64,000 nt of DNA from Aeromicrobium ginsengisoli (GTDB lineage Bacteria; Actinomycetota; Actinomycetes; Propionibacteriales; Nocardioidaceae). Under the pieces are notes generated by a model that saw only the letters and a program-made list of their open reading frames with translations, made no database searches and had not been told where the DNA came from. Below, piece after piece: positions 35,662-45,966 of this stretch. Location: contig NZ_SDPQ02000004.1 of NCBI RefSeq assembly GCF_004134905.2, forward strand, positions 1 through 64,000, written 5' to 3'. Numbering within the stretch: position 1 is the stretch's first letter; every line of letters begins with the position of its first letter. Made by a program: the position numbers and the translations under genes.

Positions 35662-36932
35662 AGCAACTCGTCCACCGCGACGACGTCCGACGTCTGGGGA
35701 TCGGTGCCGTCGCGATCGTGATCGGTCTCGCCATCGCCTACGTGGGCACGGTCGTCCAGACCGGTGGCCAGCTCCCGTTGCGGTCGTACACCACGGTGAC
35801 CGCCGACTTCGACGACGTGGGAACGCTCAAGCCGCAGCAGAAGGTCACGGAGAACGGCGTCCGCGTCGGCCTCGTCACCGACGTCACGTACAAGCGTGGC
35901 GGCGGCGCACGGGTCACGATGCGTCTCGACGGTGACCATGCGATATACCGTGACGCCGCCGCTGTCGTCGGCAACGAATCGGCACTGGGTCGCAAGTTCG
36001 TCGACATCGACCGCGGCACGAAGGCCACCGGACGCCTCGGCGACGATGTGATCTCCGAGAAGGTCACGAGCTCGGCCAGCGACCTCAACACAGTGCTCGA
36101 GTCGTTCACGCCGCCGGCCCGCGAGGGACTTCGCACGCTGCTGACCAACCTCGGCGGTGGGATGATCGGGCACGGCGAAGACCTGCACGTCGCGATCGAG
36201 CGCAGCCCCAAGATCCTTGACAATGCCCAGACCGTGCTCGACGCGGTCAACAGCCAGGAGGCCGACCTGCCTCAGCTGCTCGACACGGCCGACCGGCTGG
36301 TGACGAGCTTGGCGAGGCACGACGAACAGCTGGCGAGCTTGGTCGACGACACCGCGACGACCTTCGAGGCCGTCAACGTGCAGGACACCCAGGCACTGCG
36401 CGACACCCTCGACGAGCTGCCGTCGACCTTGAGCACGACCCGCAAGGGCCTGTCGGAGATCAACCCGGCACTCGAGGACACCGCACGTGCTGCGAGGACG
36501 TTGCGCCCGGGCGTCGAGAGCCTCGTCGCCGCGACGCCTGACCTGCGCGGGTTCCTCACCGAGTCGCCACCGGTCGCGAAGGTCGTCGTCACGTTCGCGA
36601 CCGACTCCGCCGAGCCCGTGGCATCCCTCGTCCCGGCGGCGAAGAAGATTCGTCCGCTGGTCGTCGAGCGGCTCGACAAGACGTTCTCGGACGGCGGACC
36701 GTTGATCGGTGAGCTCTACCAGTACGTCCCCAACATCGGTGGCCTCGCGTCCGAGTACCGCCTGCTCAGCGGCAAGTTCTCATCCGACAAGCACTATTTC
36801 AGCGCGCAGGTCGCCCTGCCCGGCCTCTACAACGTCAGCCCGCCGATCATCGGCGACCCCCTGGCCGACGTCGACCCCTATCCCGGTGGCTACATGGCGG
36901 CCTGGGGCGGCTCGAAAGGACTTCTGCCATGA
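35658..36932 (+). CDS. MCE-family protein 3
   Basis: This 424-residue MCE subunit has an N-terminal membrane helix (residues about 12-32), an MCE domain (LKPQQKVTENGVRVGLVTDV, NESALGRKFVDIDRG) and an extended helical region with repeated Leu-Pro-Ser-Thr-Leu and Thr-Ala-Asp-Arg-Leu type segments. The C-terminal globular tail is rich in Tyr/Pro/Gly (DPYPGGYMAAWGG). Start and stop overlap the neighbours by four bases. Confidence 0.92.
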   Translation: MKQLVHRDDVRRLGIGAVAIVIGLAIAYVGTVVQTGGQLPLRSYTTVTADFDDVGTLKPQQKVTENGVRVGLVTDVTYKRGGGARVTMRLDGDHAIYRDAAAVVGNESALGRKFVDIDRGTKATGRLGDDVISEKVTSSASDLNTVLESFTPPAREGLRTLLTNLGGGMIGHGEDLHVAIERSPKILDNAQTVLDAVNSQEADLPQLLDTADRLVTSLARHDEQLASLVDDTATTFEAVNVQDTQALRDTLDELPSTLSTTRKGLSEINPALEDTARAARTLRPGVESLVAATPDLRGFLTESPPVAKVVVTFATDSAEPVASLVPAAKKIRPLVVERLDKTFSDGGPLIGELYQYVPNIGGLASEYRLLSGKFSSDKHYFSAQVALPGLYNVSPPIIGDPLADVDPYPGGYMAAWGGSKGLLP

Positions 36933-38263
36933 GTGGCGTAATCTCGTCCGTCCGGCACATGGGCACCCCGCTCGCACGTCGGGGCATCGCCCTGATCCTG
37001 GTGCTGACCGTGATCATGGTCGGGCTGGCCTTCAAGAACCAGATCAAGGTCGCACTGCGGAGCGGTGAGACGATCTCGGCGGAGTTCGCCGACGCCGACG
37101 GCCTCGTCAAGGACAAGTCGAAGGTCAAGCTCGCCGGCCTAAAGGTCGGTGTCGTCACCGGCATCGAGCACCGCGACGACGGCAGCGCCGTGGTGCAGAT
37201 GAAGGTGGAGGAGTCCGCACTGCGGAGCCTGGGCTCAGAGCCGGAGGCACGCATCGAGCCGCTCACCATCCTGGGTGGTGAGTACTCCGTGGAGCTGGCC
37301 AACGGCGGCACCGGGCAGTTCGACAGCAAGCAGATCCCCGTGGCACGCACCGGTACCCCCGTCGAGCTCGACCGCATCCTTGAGGCGCTGCCGACCGAGA
37401 CCCGCGAGGCGACGCGCGGCGTCGTGAGCGGGCTGTCCGACACGCTCGACAAGGACGGGCGACAGTCGCTGCGCGACCTGTCCGACGTGGCGCCGCCAGT
37501 GCTCCGCGGCGCCGACACGTTCCTCACCGCCGCGCAGGGCACCAACCCAGAGTCCGACCTGCAGAACGTCGTGGGCTACCTGCAGGACGCCGCCGCCGTG
37601 CTATCGGAGCAGCGCACGGCCGTCGACGGCGCTCTCACGGGCCTTGACACGACGTCAGCGGCGCTGGCTCGGTCGAGCACCGCGATCGGCCGAACAATCG
37701 ACCTGCTGCCGGCCGCCCTCGACAACACCGACCAGGGACTCGGCGACCTCCAGGTCACCCTGGCGAAGCTCGAAGAGATGACCGACAAGCTCGAGCCGAC
37801 GGCCCGCGAAGCGAAGGACCTGATCGATGCGCTGGACCCGTTCGTGACCGCAGCGCGACCGGTCGTGGCGAAACTGCCGCCCATCACGCGTGACGCCATC
37901 CCTACAGTCCGTCAGCTGATCCCGACGGTGACCAGCGCCGATGGCTTCATCGGCGACATCGGCGGCCAGACGATCAAGAAGGTCCGCGGTCCGATCCTCG
38001 ACACGCTCAGCAGGCCGTGGAACGGCAAGGACGCGGGCGCTGCCGAGTACGCGAAGTCGGGCACGGGCATCCAGGCGAACAACAAGTACTACGAGGAGAT
38101 CGCGTACATGGTGACCAATCTCGGACGAGCGGTCATGACGCAGGACCAGCAGGGCAGCCTGCTGAACTTCCAGGCCGGCGTCGGCCTGGGGTCGGTGGCG
38201 CCGATCTCCCTGGAGGAAGCGCTGGGCCAGCTCATCCCGCAGATCAACGGAGCAGGTGACTGA
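36929..38263 (+). CDS. MCE-family protein 4
   Basis: This 444-residue MCE subunit has an N-terminal membrane helix (about residues 19-38), an MCE domain (KSKVKLAGLKVGVVTGIE, EPLTILGGEYSVELANGG) and a long helical region (about 150-330). The C-terminal domain ends FQAGVGLGSVAPISLEEALG. The ATG overlaps the stop of MCE protein 3. It ends two bases before the chosen start of the next gene. Confidence 0.92.
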   Translation: MSGVISSVRHMGTPLARRGIALILVLTVIMVGLAFKNQIKVALRSGETISAEFADADGLVKDKSKVKLAGLKVGVVTGIEHRDDGSAVVQMKVEESALRSLGSEPEARIEPLTILGGEYSVELANGGTGQFDSKQIPVARTGTPVELDRILEALPTETREATRGVVSGLSDTLDKDGRQSLRDLSDVAPPVLRGADTFLTAAQGTNPESDLQNVVGYLQDAAAVLSEQRTAVDGALTGLDTTSAALARSSTAIGRTIDLLPAALDNTDQGLGDLQVTLAKLEEMTDKLEPTAREAKDLIDALDPFVTAARPVVAKLPPITRDAIPTVRQLIPTVTSADGFIGDIGGQTIKKVRGPILDTLSRPWNGKDAGAAEYAKSGTGIQANNKYYEEIAYMVTNLGRAVMTQDQQGSLLNFQAGVGLGSVAPISLEEALGQLIPQINGAGD

Positions 38264-38264
38264 C

Positions 38265-39671
38265 ATGGTGGACATCGCCACGACATGGGATCGGGTCAAG
38301 AACACTCCGGGTCTCCTGCGCGACCTGATCGCGATCACGACATGCATCGCGGTCGGTCTCGTCTGCTCGGGCTACATCCTGGTGCACCAGTCGCCCAACC
38401 TCCCTTGGGCCGACAAGTACACGTTCTCGGCGACCTTCGACAAGGCGCCGGGCGTGAGCCCGTCGGCGCTGCAGGAGGTGCGGATCGCCGGCGTGCCGGT
38501 CGGCCGCATCACCGGCGCGAAGGCTGATTCCGGCGGACAGGCCAAGCTCACGATGTCGATCGACCCCGACCAGACGGTCTATCGCGACGCCCGCATCGTG
38601 CTGACGACCAAGGCGCCGCTCAACGTCATGTACATGACGCTCGACCCGGGCTCGGCGTCGGCGGGCAAACTGCCCGAGAACGCGACCCTGCCGATCACCC
38701 AAACCCGTCGCGCGACGCAGCCGTACGAGGTCCTCGACAACCTCGACGCGAAGACGCGTGCAGGTCTGACATCGTTGCTCAACGAGAGCGATGTCGTGTT
38801 CGCGAAGGCCGGCCAGGACCTGCCGGCCAGTCTCGACGCGACGGGCGACGCGATGGTGTCGTTCCGTCCGGTGCTCGACCAGCTGGCACAGCGGCGGGAG
38901 TACCTGAGCAGGCTGGTGCACTCCATGTCGGTCATCTCCCGAACGGTCGGCGAGGACGACAAGCGACTGTCGGTGCTCACCGACTCGGCTCACCAGACGC
39001 TGCGGACCCTGGCGGACCGCGACGACAAGCTGGTGTCGGCCCTGGACGAGCTCCCGGGCTTCACCGAGGACCTGGACGGCGCGATGGACACGGTCAGCGA
39101 CCTCACGGCCGACCTCGATCCCACGCTCGACGATCTCGGCAGGGCGTCCTCGAAGCTGCCGGACGCGGTGGAGAGCCTGACCGGCTCGGTCAAGGCCATC
39201 CACCACTTCGTCGACAGGGCGTCGCCGGTCGTCGATCGGGCCGGCCCGGTGGTCGCCGACCTTCGCCCGTTCAGCGTCGATGCCCGCACCGCCACGGCCC
39301 AGCTCGACCGCGCCGGCGACAACATCCCGAAGGCGGTGTCCGAGATCGTGTCGTGGCAACCGCCCGACCGTGCGGCCGGACGGCTCCCGTGGCTCGACGA
39401 CCTCGGCGCCTTCGTCTACAACACGTCGTCGTCGTTCAGCCTGATGGACGCCAACGGAGGCATGGGGCGCGCCGCGCTCTACGTCGACCTCACCAACCCG
39501 ACCGGTGGACTCGGCGACGTCGGTGAGACGCCGAAGGGTCAGGGCCCCGGAACCGCCGCGGGCGACGACGACCCGGGCAAGGTCACCTCGGACGACGCGA
39601 GCGACGAGCCTGCCGCTGGTCTGCTCGATTTGTTCGGAGATCTGCTCGGATCGAAGGAGAGTGCACGATGA
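38265..39671 (+). CDS. MCE-family protein 5
   Basis: This 468-residue MCE subunit has an N-terminal membrane helix (about residues 19-38), an MCE domain (PSALQEVRIAGVPVGRITGA, TKAPLNVMYMTLDPGSA), a helical region and a C-terminal low-complexity Gly/Asp/Ala tail (GDDDPGKVTSDDASDEPA). I chose the ATG at 38265 with AGGTG six bases before it. A GTG at 38256, overlapping the previous stop, would add three residues and cannot be excluded. Confidence 0.91.
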   Translation: MVDIATTWDRVKNTPGLLRDLIAITTCIAVGLVCSGYILVHQSPNLPWADKYTFSATFDKAPGVSPSALQEVRIAGVPVGRITGAKADSGGQAKLTMSIDPDQTVYRDARIVLTTKAPLNVMYMTLDPGSASAGKLPENATLPITQTRRATQPYEVLDNLDAKTRAGLTSLLNESDVVFAKAGQDLPASLDATGDAMVSFRPVLDQLAQRREYLSRLVHSMSVISRTVGEDDKRLSVLTDSAHQTLRTLADRDDKLVSALDELPGFTEDLDGAMDTVSDLTADLDPTLDDLGRASSKLPDAVESLTGSVKAIHHFVDRASPVVDRAGPVVADLRPFSVDARTATAQLDRAGDNIPKAVSEIVSWQPPDRAAGRLPWLDDLGAFVYNTSSSFSLMDANGGMGRAALYVDLTNPTGGLGDVGETPKGQGPGTAAGDDDPGKVTSDDASDEPAAGLLDLFGDLLGSKESAR

Positions 39672-40963
39672 GCGCGGACCGCAAGGGATTTCGGCCGGCC
39701 GTCATCACGGTGGCGGTGATGGTGGCCGTGACGATCGTCGGGTTCTCCTTCCTCTGGCTCAAGTCGGGCGGGACCAACCCGGTCGACAGGTCGCCCTACC
39801 TGGCCAGCTTCAGGACCGACGACGTCAAGAACCTGCAGCCGGCCGGCGACGTCCGCATGGCGGGCGTACTGGTGGGCAAGGTCGTCAAGCAGAAGAACAC
39901 GGGTGACTCCGCCACGGTGACGCTGCGACTCGACGGTGACGTCGCGCCGCTGCACGAGGGTGCGACGTTCCGCGTCGGGCTCAAGTCGATCATCGGGCAG
40001 TCGTTCGTCGACGTCGTGGACGGCGACGGGGCGACGATCCCCTCCAACACGACGCTGTCGGCGAAGTCCGTCATCCCCGCCGTCGACATCGACGAGCTGG
40101 TCTCGACGTTCGACCCGAAGACCCGCCAGGCGCTCGCCGGGGGGCTCGAGTCGCTTGGCGCCGTGACCGCAGGGACCGAGAAGGACGTCAGCCAGCTCAT
40201 GGACGGCGTCGCTCGCATCGGCGCCGACGGCTACACCGTCGTCGACGCCGTGGCCGCGCAGAGCGACGACCTGAGGGAGCTGGTGGGTGACGCGACCGTC
40301 ATCCTCTCGGCACTCGACGACCGTCGCAGCCAGATCACCGGTCTCGTCGACAACGCGCAGCAGGTCGCCGCGGCGACCGCCGCGCAGGAGGACGACCTGC
40401 GCGGCACCATGACCCGCCTCCCGGCGCTGATGCAGTCGGCTCGCGCGGCCACCGACGAGCTGGGCGGTCTGGCGGAGGACCTGACCCCGGTCGCGAACGA
40501 CCTCGACCGTGCAGCGCCGGATCTCGACGCTGCCCTGCAGGACCTCCCGCCGGTGACCCAGAGCCTGCGCGAGCTGCTGCCGTACATGAAGAGCGCGCTC
40601 AGCCGCGCCCCGAAGACGGTCGATCAGCTGCCCACGACGTCGAAGGAGCTCCAGGCGGCTGTCCCGGTTGCCGACGAGCTGCTGGCGAACGTCAACCCGA
40701 TGCTGGCGTACCTCAAGCCGTACGGGAAGGACCTGGGCAACTTCCTGGGCAACTTCGGTGCGACGTTCAACACACCGGAGGAGAACGGCATCCAGCCGGT
40801 ACGCCTGGCGCCGATCTTCAACGAGTACTCGCTGCGCAACATCCCGTTGGACCTGCAGACGCTCAACCCGCTGCACTGGAACAACAACTACCCGGCGCCG
40901 GGTGCCGCCGAGACGCCGAAGAAGTGGACCGGCACCTACACCGACGTCAAGAAGGACAAGTAG
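39668..40963 (+). CDS. MCE-family protein 6
   Basis: This 431-residue MCE subunit has a membrane helix (about residues 11-31), an MCE domain (NLQPAGDVRMAGVLVGKVVK, LKSIIGQSFVDVVDGDG), a long helical region and a C-terminal NEYSLRNIPLDLQTLNPLHW segment. It completes the set of six MCE proteins expected for one hexameric assembly. The ATG overlaps the stop of MCE protein 5. Confidence 0.92.
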   Translation: MSADRKGFRPAVITVAVMVAVTIVGFSFLWLKSGGTNPVDRSPYLASFRTDDVKNLQPAGDVRMAGVLVGKVVKQKNTGDSATVTLRLDGDVAPLHEGATFRVGLKSIIGQSFVDVVDGDGATIPSNTTLSAKSVIPAVDIDELVSTFDPKTRQALAGGLESLGAVTAGTEKDVSQLMDGVARIGADGYTVVDAVAAQSDDLRELVGDATVILSALDDRRSQITGLVDNAQQVAAATAAQEDDLRGTMTRLPALMQSARAATDELGGLAEDLTPVANDLDRAAPDLDAALQDLPPVTQSLRELLPYMKSALSRAPKTVDQLPTTSKELQAAVPVADELLANVNPMLAYLKPYGKDLGNFLGNFGATFNTPEENGIQPVRLAPIFNEYSLRNIPLDLQTLNPLHWNNNYPAPGAAETPKKWTGTYTDVKKDK

Positions 40964-40967
40964 GGGA

Positions 40968-43289
40968 ATGCGCGTGCCATCGTCGTTCCTGTCGCGCGTC
41001 GTCGGCACCACCCGCCGCCGTTCGGCACGGTGGGTGCTGCTTGCGATGGGCGTGCTGCTGGTCGCATTCGGCCTGAGCCGGGTCACCCTCGACACCGCAG
41101 TCGGGTCGTTCGTCCCGCGCAGCAGCAGCTCGTACGACGAGCTGGTCGAGCGTGACGCCCAGTTCGGCGGTGACCCGGTCGTCGTCGTCCTGCATGGGCG
41201 GGACCAGGGCGGCCTGATCCTCGATCAGGAGCAGCTGATCGGGCTGATCGGGCTCGAGGGAGACCTCGCCCGGCTGCCCGACGTTGCGGTGGTCTACGGG
41301 CCGGGCACGGTGCTGAACCAGACCGCGGGCTCGATCCAGAACGTCCTCGCCATGATCAGCGGACGTCGTGACGCCCTGATGAATGAGGCACAGCAGAAGC
41401 AGGAGCGTCGGGGAGCCTCAAAGGCCGAGATCCAGAAGGCCCGTGATCAGGCGGTCGCCGCGTTCGACGAGCGTTACGGCAATCTCATCGCCCAGGGGCT
41501 CCCGGTGGGACTCCCGACCGTGCGCAACCAGAAGTTCGTCGCAAGTGTCCTGCTCGACGACGACGGCGACCCGCGGCCGGAATGGTCGTTCCTGGTGCCC
41601 GACGCGGAGTCGGCGACGATCCTGGTGCGCCCGCGCGAAGGCCTCGACCAGGACGGCGCCGACCGCCTCACGCGTGCGGTTCGTGGGGCGATCGACGACG
41701 CCGGTCTCGCCATCGACGAGCCATTGGTGACGGGAGTCCCCGCCCTGTCGTCGTCGATCGCGAACCGCGCCCGGACGGAGGCGCCGTTGCTGGGCGGCCT
41801 CGCCCTGGTGGCAGTCGGCCTGGTGCTGTGGTTCTCGCGATGGACGCCACGCCGGCGCGACCGGCTGCGTCCGCTGCTGGCTGCGCTGCTCGGCACCGCC
41901 ACCACCCTGGCCCTGTTCGGACTCGTGGGTCGTCCGCTGTCGCTGGGCGTGGTGGCCTTCCTGCCCATCATCCTTGGCATCGGCAGTGACTTCCCGCTCT
42001 ACCTGAACCAGCGGACCGGACGGCGGCGTGTCCTCGTCACGGCCGCGGCGGCGGTCGCGGCCTTCGCCAGCCTGGCCGTCTCGCCGCTGCCGTTCGTGCG
42101 GGAGTTCGGCATCGCCCTGGCGCTCGGCCTGACGGCGACGGTCGGATGGGCACTGCTGCTGCGCAGCGCCTCGCCGTCGACCGGGTCGGTCGACGAGGCG
42201 TCGGCGCCGACCGGGGTCGCCGTGCGCATGGCGGGTCGCGGACCGCGCCGCGCGATCGCGGCCATCGGGGTGGCCGTCGCCGTGGCAGGCCTGGCGTCAT
42301 TGCCGTCCCTGCGCATCCAGTCCAGCCCGGACCAGCTGGCCGCCGGACTGCCACAGCTGGCCGACGTCAAGACCGCGGAGAAGGCGCTCGGCTTCGCCGG
42401 TGAGATCAGCCTGGTCGTGCGCGGCGACGACGTGCTCTCGCCCGAGGCGATGGCGTGGCAGAGCCGCGCGATCGAGTCGATCGTGACTCGGCATGCCGAC
42501 CGGATGCGGCCGCTGCTCACGACCGAGCGGCTGCTGAGCTTCCTGGGGACCGGAGCCGATGCGGCGCAGATCGCCGCCGGAGCCGACCTGCTGCCGCCGT
42601 ACCTGCTCGGCGGCGTGGTGTCGGCCGATCGGGGCTCGTCCTCCTCCGCGTTCGGTGTGACCATCGACGACGTGGCCGACCAGCAGCGCCTCATCGACGA
42701 GATCGAGGGGGAGCTGGACGAGCCGCCGTCGGGCTACACGGCCGATCTCGTCGGCCTTCCCGTCGTCGCCGGCGAGGGCCTTTCGGCGATGGAGTCCGGT
42801 CGCTACCTCGTCAACGGCGTCGGCATCTTGGCGGCCGGGCTCGTGCTCGGCCTGGGGCTCCGCTCACGGCGCCTCGCGCTGATGGGCGTGGCCGCAGCCC
42901 TGCTGTCTGGGGGCTGGGTGTTCGCGGTCCTGCGGGTGCTGGGAGCCGAGCTGAGTCCGTTGACGTTGGCCGTCGGCGCGCTGACCACGGTGACAGCGTG
43001 TGAGTTCACCGTCATGCTCGCTGAGTCGGCCGAGCGCGGACGCGCCTGGATGCGCCGCAGTGTGCTGACCGCCGCGTGCGCAGGTACGGTCGGCTACGCC
43101 TGCCTCTCCCTCTCGCAGCTGCACGTGCTGCGCGACTTCGGCCTGACGCTGGCCGGCGGGGTCGTGAGCTCGTACGTGGCGGCGCAGCTGGTCGCGATGG
43201 TGGCGTTCCGGTCCGGGACGCCCATCGATGTCCCTGAACCCCTGACGGTCGAGCTGGACCGTCGAGATCCAATGGAGGTGCTGGCGTGA
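40968..43289 (+). CDS. RND/MMPL-family membrane protein of the mce operon
   Basis: This 773-residue protein has the two-fold RND layout: a first membrane helix (about residues 22-42), a periplasmic loop to about 270, a helix bundle (about 270-400), a second loop and a second helix bundle (about 600-740). Its place four bases after the sixth mce gene suggests work with the importer. An example would be substrate handling at the outer layer. It is shorter than typical mycobacterial MmpL proteins, and the transported molecule is unknown. Confidence 0.88.
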   Translation: MRVPSSFLSRVVGTTRRRSARWVLLAMGVLLVAFGLSRVTLDTAVGSFVPRSSSSYDELVERDAQFGGDPVVVVLHGRDQGGLILDQEQLIGLIGLEGDLARLPDVAVVYGPGTVLNQTAGSIQNVLAMISGRRDALMNEAQQKQERRGASKAEIQKARDQAVAAFDERYGNLIAQGLPVGLPTVRNQKFVASVLLDDDGDPRPEWSFLVPDAESATILVRPREGLDQDGADRLTRAVRGAIDDAGLAIDEPLVTGVPALSSSIANRARTEAPLLGGLALVAVGLVLWFSRWTPRRRDRLRPLLAALLGTATTLALFGLVGRPLSLGVVAFLPIILGIGSDFPLYLNQRTGRRRVLVTAAAAVAAFASLAVSPLPFVREFGIALALGLTATVGWALLLRSASPSTGSVDEASAPTGVAVRMAGRGPRRAIAAIGVAVAVAGLASLPSLRIQSSPDQLAAGLPQLADVKTAEKALGFAGEISLVVRGDDVLSPEAMAWQSRAIESIVTRHADRMRPLLTTERLLSFLGTGADAAQIAAGADLLPPYLLGGVVSADRGSSSSAFGVTIDDVADQQRLIDEIEGELDEPPSGYTADLVGLPVVAGEGLSAMESGRYLVNGVGILAAGLVLGLGLRSRRLALMGVAAALLSGGWVFAVLRVLGAELSPLTLAVGALTTVTACEFTVMLAESAERGRAWMRRSVLTAACAGTVGYACLSLSQLHVLRDFGLTLAGGVVSSYVAAQLVAMVAFRSGTPIDVPEPLTVELDRRDPMEVLA

Positions 43290-44323
43290 TGCGTCGGTCC
43301 ATGATCCTGCCGACCGGCCGGCTCCGTCCGGTGTCGCTCGCCCTGGCAGGGGTCGTCCTGCTGGGCGCCGTCACGTCGACGGCGGTCTCGTGGGCGACCG
43401 CGATGCCCGACGACGTCGCCGTGCGCGTCGGGGGCGAGGACGTCACGATCACCCGGCTCGATCGGCGCGTTGACGTGCTGTCCGCGATCTACGGGGTCAC
43501 GGCGCCCGAATCGGGCAAGAAGCTCGGGGAGTTCCGTCGGGCAGCAGCCAAGTCGATCGCTATCAGCACCGTCCTGGAGCAGGCGGCGAAGAAGCGCAAG
43601 ATCGTCATCGCCACCAAGTCGCTGCAGGACGAGCTGACCAAGATCATCAAGGAGCAGAACGGCAGCCGGGCGTCGTTCGTGGAGTTCCTAGGGCAGAAGG
43701 GCCTCAAGGAGTCCGACGTCGTCGACGAGCTGCGCCGGGCCGATGTGACGGCGCGGCTGTTCGCTGAGGTGACCGCCGACGTGCCGTCCGTCACGAAGGC
43801 CGAGGCGAGGGCGGAGTACGACGAGCGCCGTGAGGAGATGCGGACCCCCGAGACGCGGCGGCTGGCCAACATCGTCGTCGAGACCCAGGACGAGGCGCGC
43901 GACGTCGTGCAGCGGCTGAAGTCCGGCGACGATTTCGGCGACGTCGCATCGTCCACGTCCCTGGACACCACGACGTCCCAGGCCGGCGGCGACCTGGGAC
44001 AGGACGTCGCGCGGACCGGACTCGAGCCGTCCTACGCCGACGCCGCCTTCGGAGTCGGCAAGGGCGAGATCTTTGGCCCGGTCCGCACCGAGTCCGGCTG
44101 GAACGTCGGCCGTGTCCTGAAGGTGACGCCCGGCCGTGACCTGTCGTACGACGACGTCGAGGCCACCTTGGTGTCGGCGATCACGAACCGGCGACGGTCC
44201 CAGGTTTGGACCACGTGGCTCAACCGGCAGGTCGACGACATCGGTGTCGAGTACGCCGACGAGTACCGGCCCGACGATCCGCGGATCACGACCGACGAGG
44301 CCACCCGGACCGGAGGATCATGA
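43286..44323 (+). CDS. Exported parvulin-type (PpiC/SurA-like) foldase
   Basis: This 345-residue protein has a signal or anchor segment (about residues 15-37) and a SurA-like N-terminal helical domain (EFRRAAAKSIAISTVLEQA, then LQDELTKIIKEQNG). A parvulin prolyl-isomerase domain follows at about 185-275 (ETRRLANIVVETQDEA, SQAGGDLGQ, FGVGKGEIFGPVRTESGW). It may fold or assemble the exported MCE proteins. A GTG at 43286 (GGAGG seven bases upstream) and an ATG one codon later both fit. It overlaps the RND gene and the next ATG. Confidence 0.87.
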   Translation: MMRRSMILPTGRLRPVSLALAGVVLLGAVTSTAVSWATAMPDDVAVRVGGEDVTITRLDRRVDVLSAIYGVTAPESGKKLGEFRRAAAKSIAISTVLEQAAKKRKIVIATKSLQDELTKIIKEQNGSRASFVEFLGQKGLKESDVVDELRRADVTARLFAEVTADVPSVTKAEARAEYDERREEMRTPETRRLANIVVETQDEARDVVQRLKSGDDFGDVASSTSLDTTTSQAGGDLGQDVARTGLEPSYADAAFGVGKGEIFGPVRTESGWNVGRVLKVTPGRDLSYDDVEATLVSAITNRRRSQVWTTWLNRQVDDIGVEYADEYRPDDPRITTDEATRTGGS

Positions 44324-45966
44324 CCCACGTCATCACCCGGGCGTGCTGCAACGACGCCGCCTGTGTGCCGGTGTGCCCGGTCAACTGTATCCACCCGGCG
44401 CCTGACGAGCCCGACTACGGGACCACCGAGATGCTCTACATCGACGCCGGTTCATGCATCGACTGCGGCGCCTGTGTCGACGTGTGCCCGGTCAACGCGA
44501 TCTCCGCCGATTACGACCTGCCCGAGGAGTTCCTACGGTACGAGGGCATCGCGGCCCGGTACTTCTCCGGCGAGGGTCGAACCGACTACGAGCAGGAGCA
44601 GGTGGCGGTCAAGCGTCGCGCGTGGGGGACCGAGACCCAGGACGCCCCGTTGCGGGTCGCGATCGTGGGGTCGGGGCCGGCCGCCTGCTACGCCGCCGAG
44701 GAGATCGCCTCGCAGCGCGGCCTCGACGTGCAGGTCGACATGTTCGAACGCCTGCTGACGCCCGGCGGGCTGGTGCGGTTCGGTGTGGCCCCCGACCACC
44801 AGGACACCAAGGGTGCGTCCGAGGCCTTCGCGCGGACGATGCGTCGCAAGAACGTCCGGCTGTTCCTGGGCGCTGAGATCGGGGCGACGGTGTCGCACGA
44901 ACAGCTCGCGGAGCGGTACCACGCGATCGTCTACGCCGTGGGGGCGATGGCTGACCGCGCGCTCGGCATCCCGGCAGAGTCGCTGCCGGGCAGCCACTCG
45001 GCCACCGAGTTCGTGTCCTGGTACAACGGGCACCCCGACTTCGCCCGTCGTACGTTCGACCTGTCTGGTGAGCGAGCCGTCATCATCGGCAATGGCAACG
45101 TGGCGCTCGACGTGGCGCGGATCTTGGTGGCCGACCCCGACGAGCTCGCCCGCACCGACATGGCCGACCACGCGATCGACCGACTGCGCGAGAGCTCCAT
45201 CCGTGAGGTCGTGGTGGTGGGGCGGCGGGGGCCCGTCGAGGCGGCCTTCACGATTCCTGAGCTGCTGGGCCTCACCCAGGTGCCTGACCTCGATGTCGTG
45301 GTGCGTCCCGACGAGGTCGTCGCCGAAGGGCCTCCGGACTCGATCGCCGGCCTCAAGGCCGAGGTGCTGCGCGAATTGTCCGTCACTTCCCCGACCACCA
45401 ATCGGTGGGTCACGTTGCGCTTCCTGGCGTCACCCACCGAGATCATCGGCAATGGCTGGGTCGAGGGGGTGCGGCTGGCGCGCAACCGCATCGTCGAGCA
45501 CGACGGCCGCATGGTCGCCGAGCCGACCGGCGACGTCGAGGAGCTGGCGTGCGGCCTCGTCCTGCGCTCGGTCGGCTACCTCGGCAGCCAGCTGCCGGGG
45601 CTGCCGTTCGACGAGGGCCGAGGAGTCGTGCCCAACGTCGCGGGCCGAGTCGTCGACGGCGACCATCGCGTTGACGGCGTCTACGTCACGGGCTGGATCA
45701 AGCGAGGCCCGAGCGGAGTGATCGGCAGCAACAAGCGCTGCGCGCAGGAGACGGTCGCGGCCCTGCTCGACGACTTCCGCGACGGGAGGCTGGCCGCACC
45801 GGCCGTCGCCGACGACATCGGGCCCTTGCTGCCTCACGCGATCGACCACTCCGGCTGGAAGCGCATCGACGCGCACGAGAAGGCGGTGGGACGTGACCAG
45901 CGTCGCCCGCGCGTCAAGCTCGTGCAGCACGATGCGCAGCGCGAAATCGCAAAGACAGTCGGCTGA
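44320..45966 (+). CDS. Ferredoxin/ferredoxin-NADP reductase fusion (FprB-type), copy 1
   Basis: This 548-residue protein has an N-terminal 7Fe-type ferredoxin (Cys cluster CCNDAACVPVCP, then CIDCGACVDVCP) fused to an adrenodoxin-reductase-like flavoprotein. The flavoprotein part shows VAIVGSGPAACYAAEE (FAD), GNGNVALDVARIL and VVVGRRGP (NADP), and a C-terminal GWIKRGPSGVIG. It moves electrons between NADPH and Fe-S acceptors, and could feed the P450 or Rieske system. The ATG overlaps the foldase stop. A close paralogue is at 55658. Confidence 0.92.
   Translation: MTHVITRACCNDAACVPVCPVNCIHPAPDEPDYGTTEMLYIDAGSCIDCGACVDVCPVNAISADYDLPEEFLRYEGIAARYFSGEGRTDYEQEQVAVKRRAWGTETQDAPLRVAIVGSGPAACYAAEEIASQRGLDVQVDMFERLLTPGGLVRFGVAPDHQDTKGASEAFARTMRRKNVRLFLGAEIGATVSHEQLAERYHAIVYAVGAMADRALGIPAESLPGSHSATEFVSWYNGHPDFARRTFDLSGERAVIIGNGNVALDVARILVADPDELARTDMADHAIDRLRESSIREVVVVGRRGPVEAAFTIPELLGLTQVPDLDVVVRPDEVVAEGPPDSIAGLKAEVLRELSVTSPTTNRWVTLRFLASPTEIIGNGWVEGVRLARNRIVEHDGRMVAEPTGDVEELACGLVLRSVGYLGSQLPGLPFDEGRGVVPNVAGRVVDGDHRVDGVYVTGWIKRGPSGVIGSNKRCAQETVAALLDDFRDGRLAAPAVADDIGPLLPHAIDHSGWKRIDAHEKAVGRDQRRPRVKLVQHDAQREIAKTVG

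Noticed and set aside
39539..41095. 518-codon minus-strand frame across MCE 5/6 and the RND gene
   Set aside because: Same reason: it crosses three real genes and is Arg/Val/Asp-rich without domain signals.
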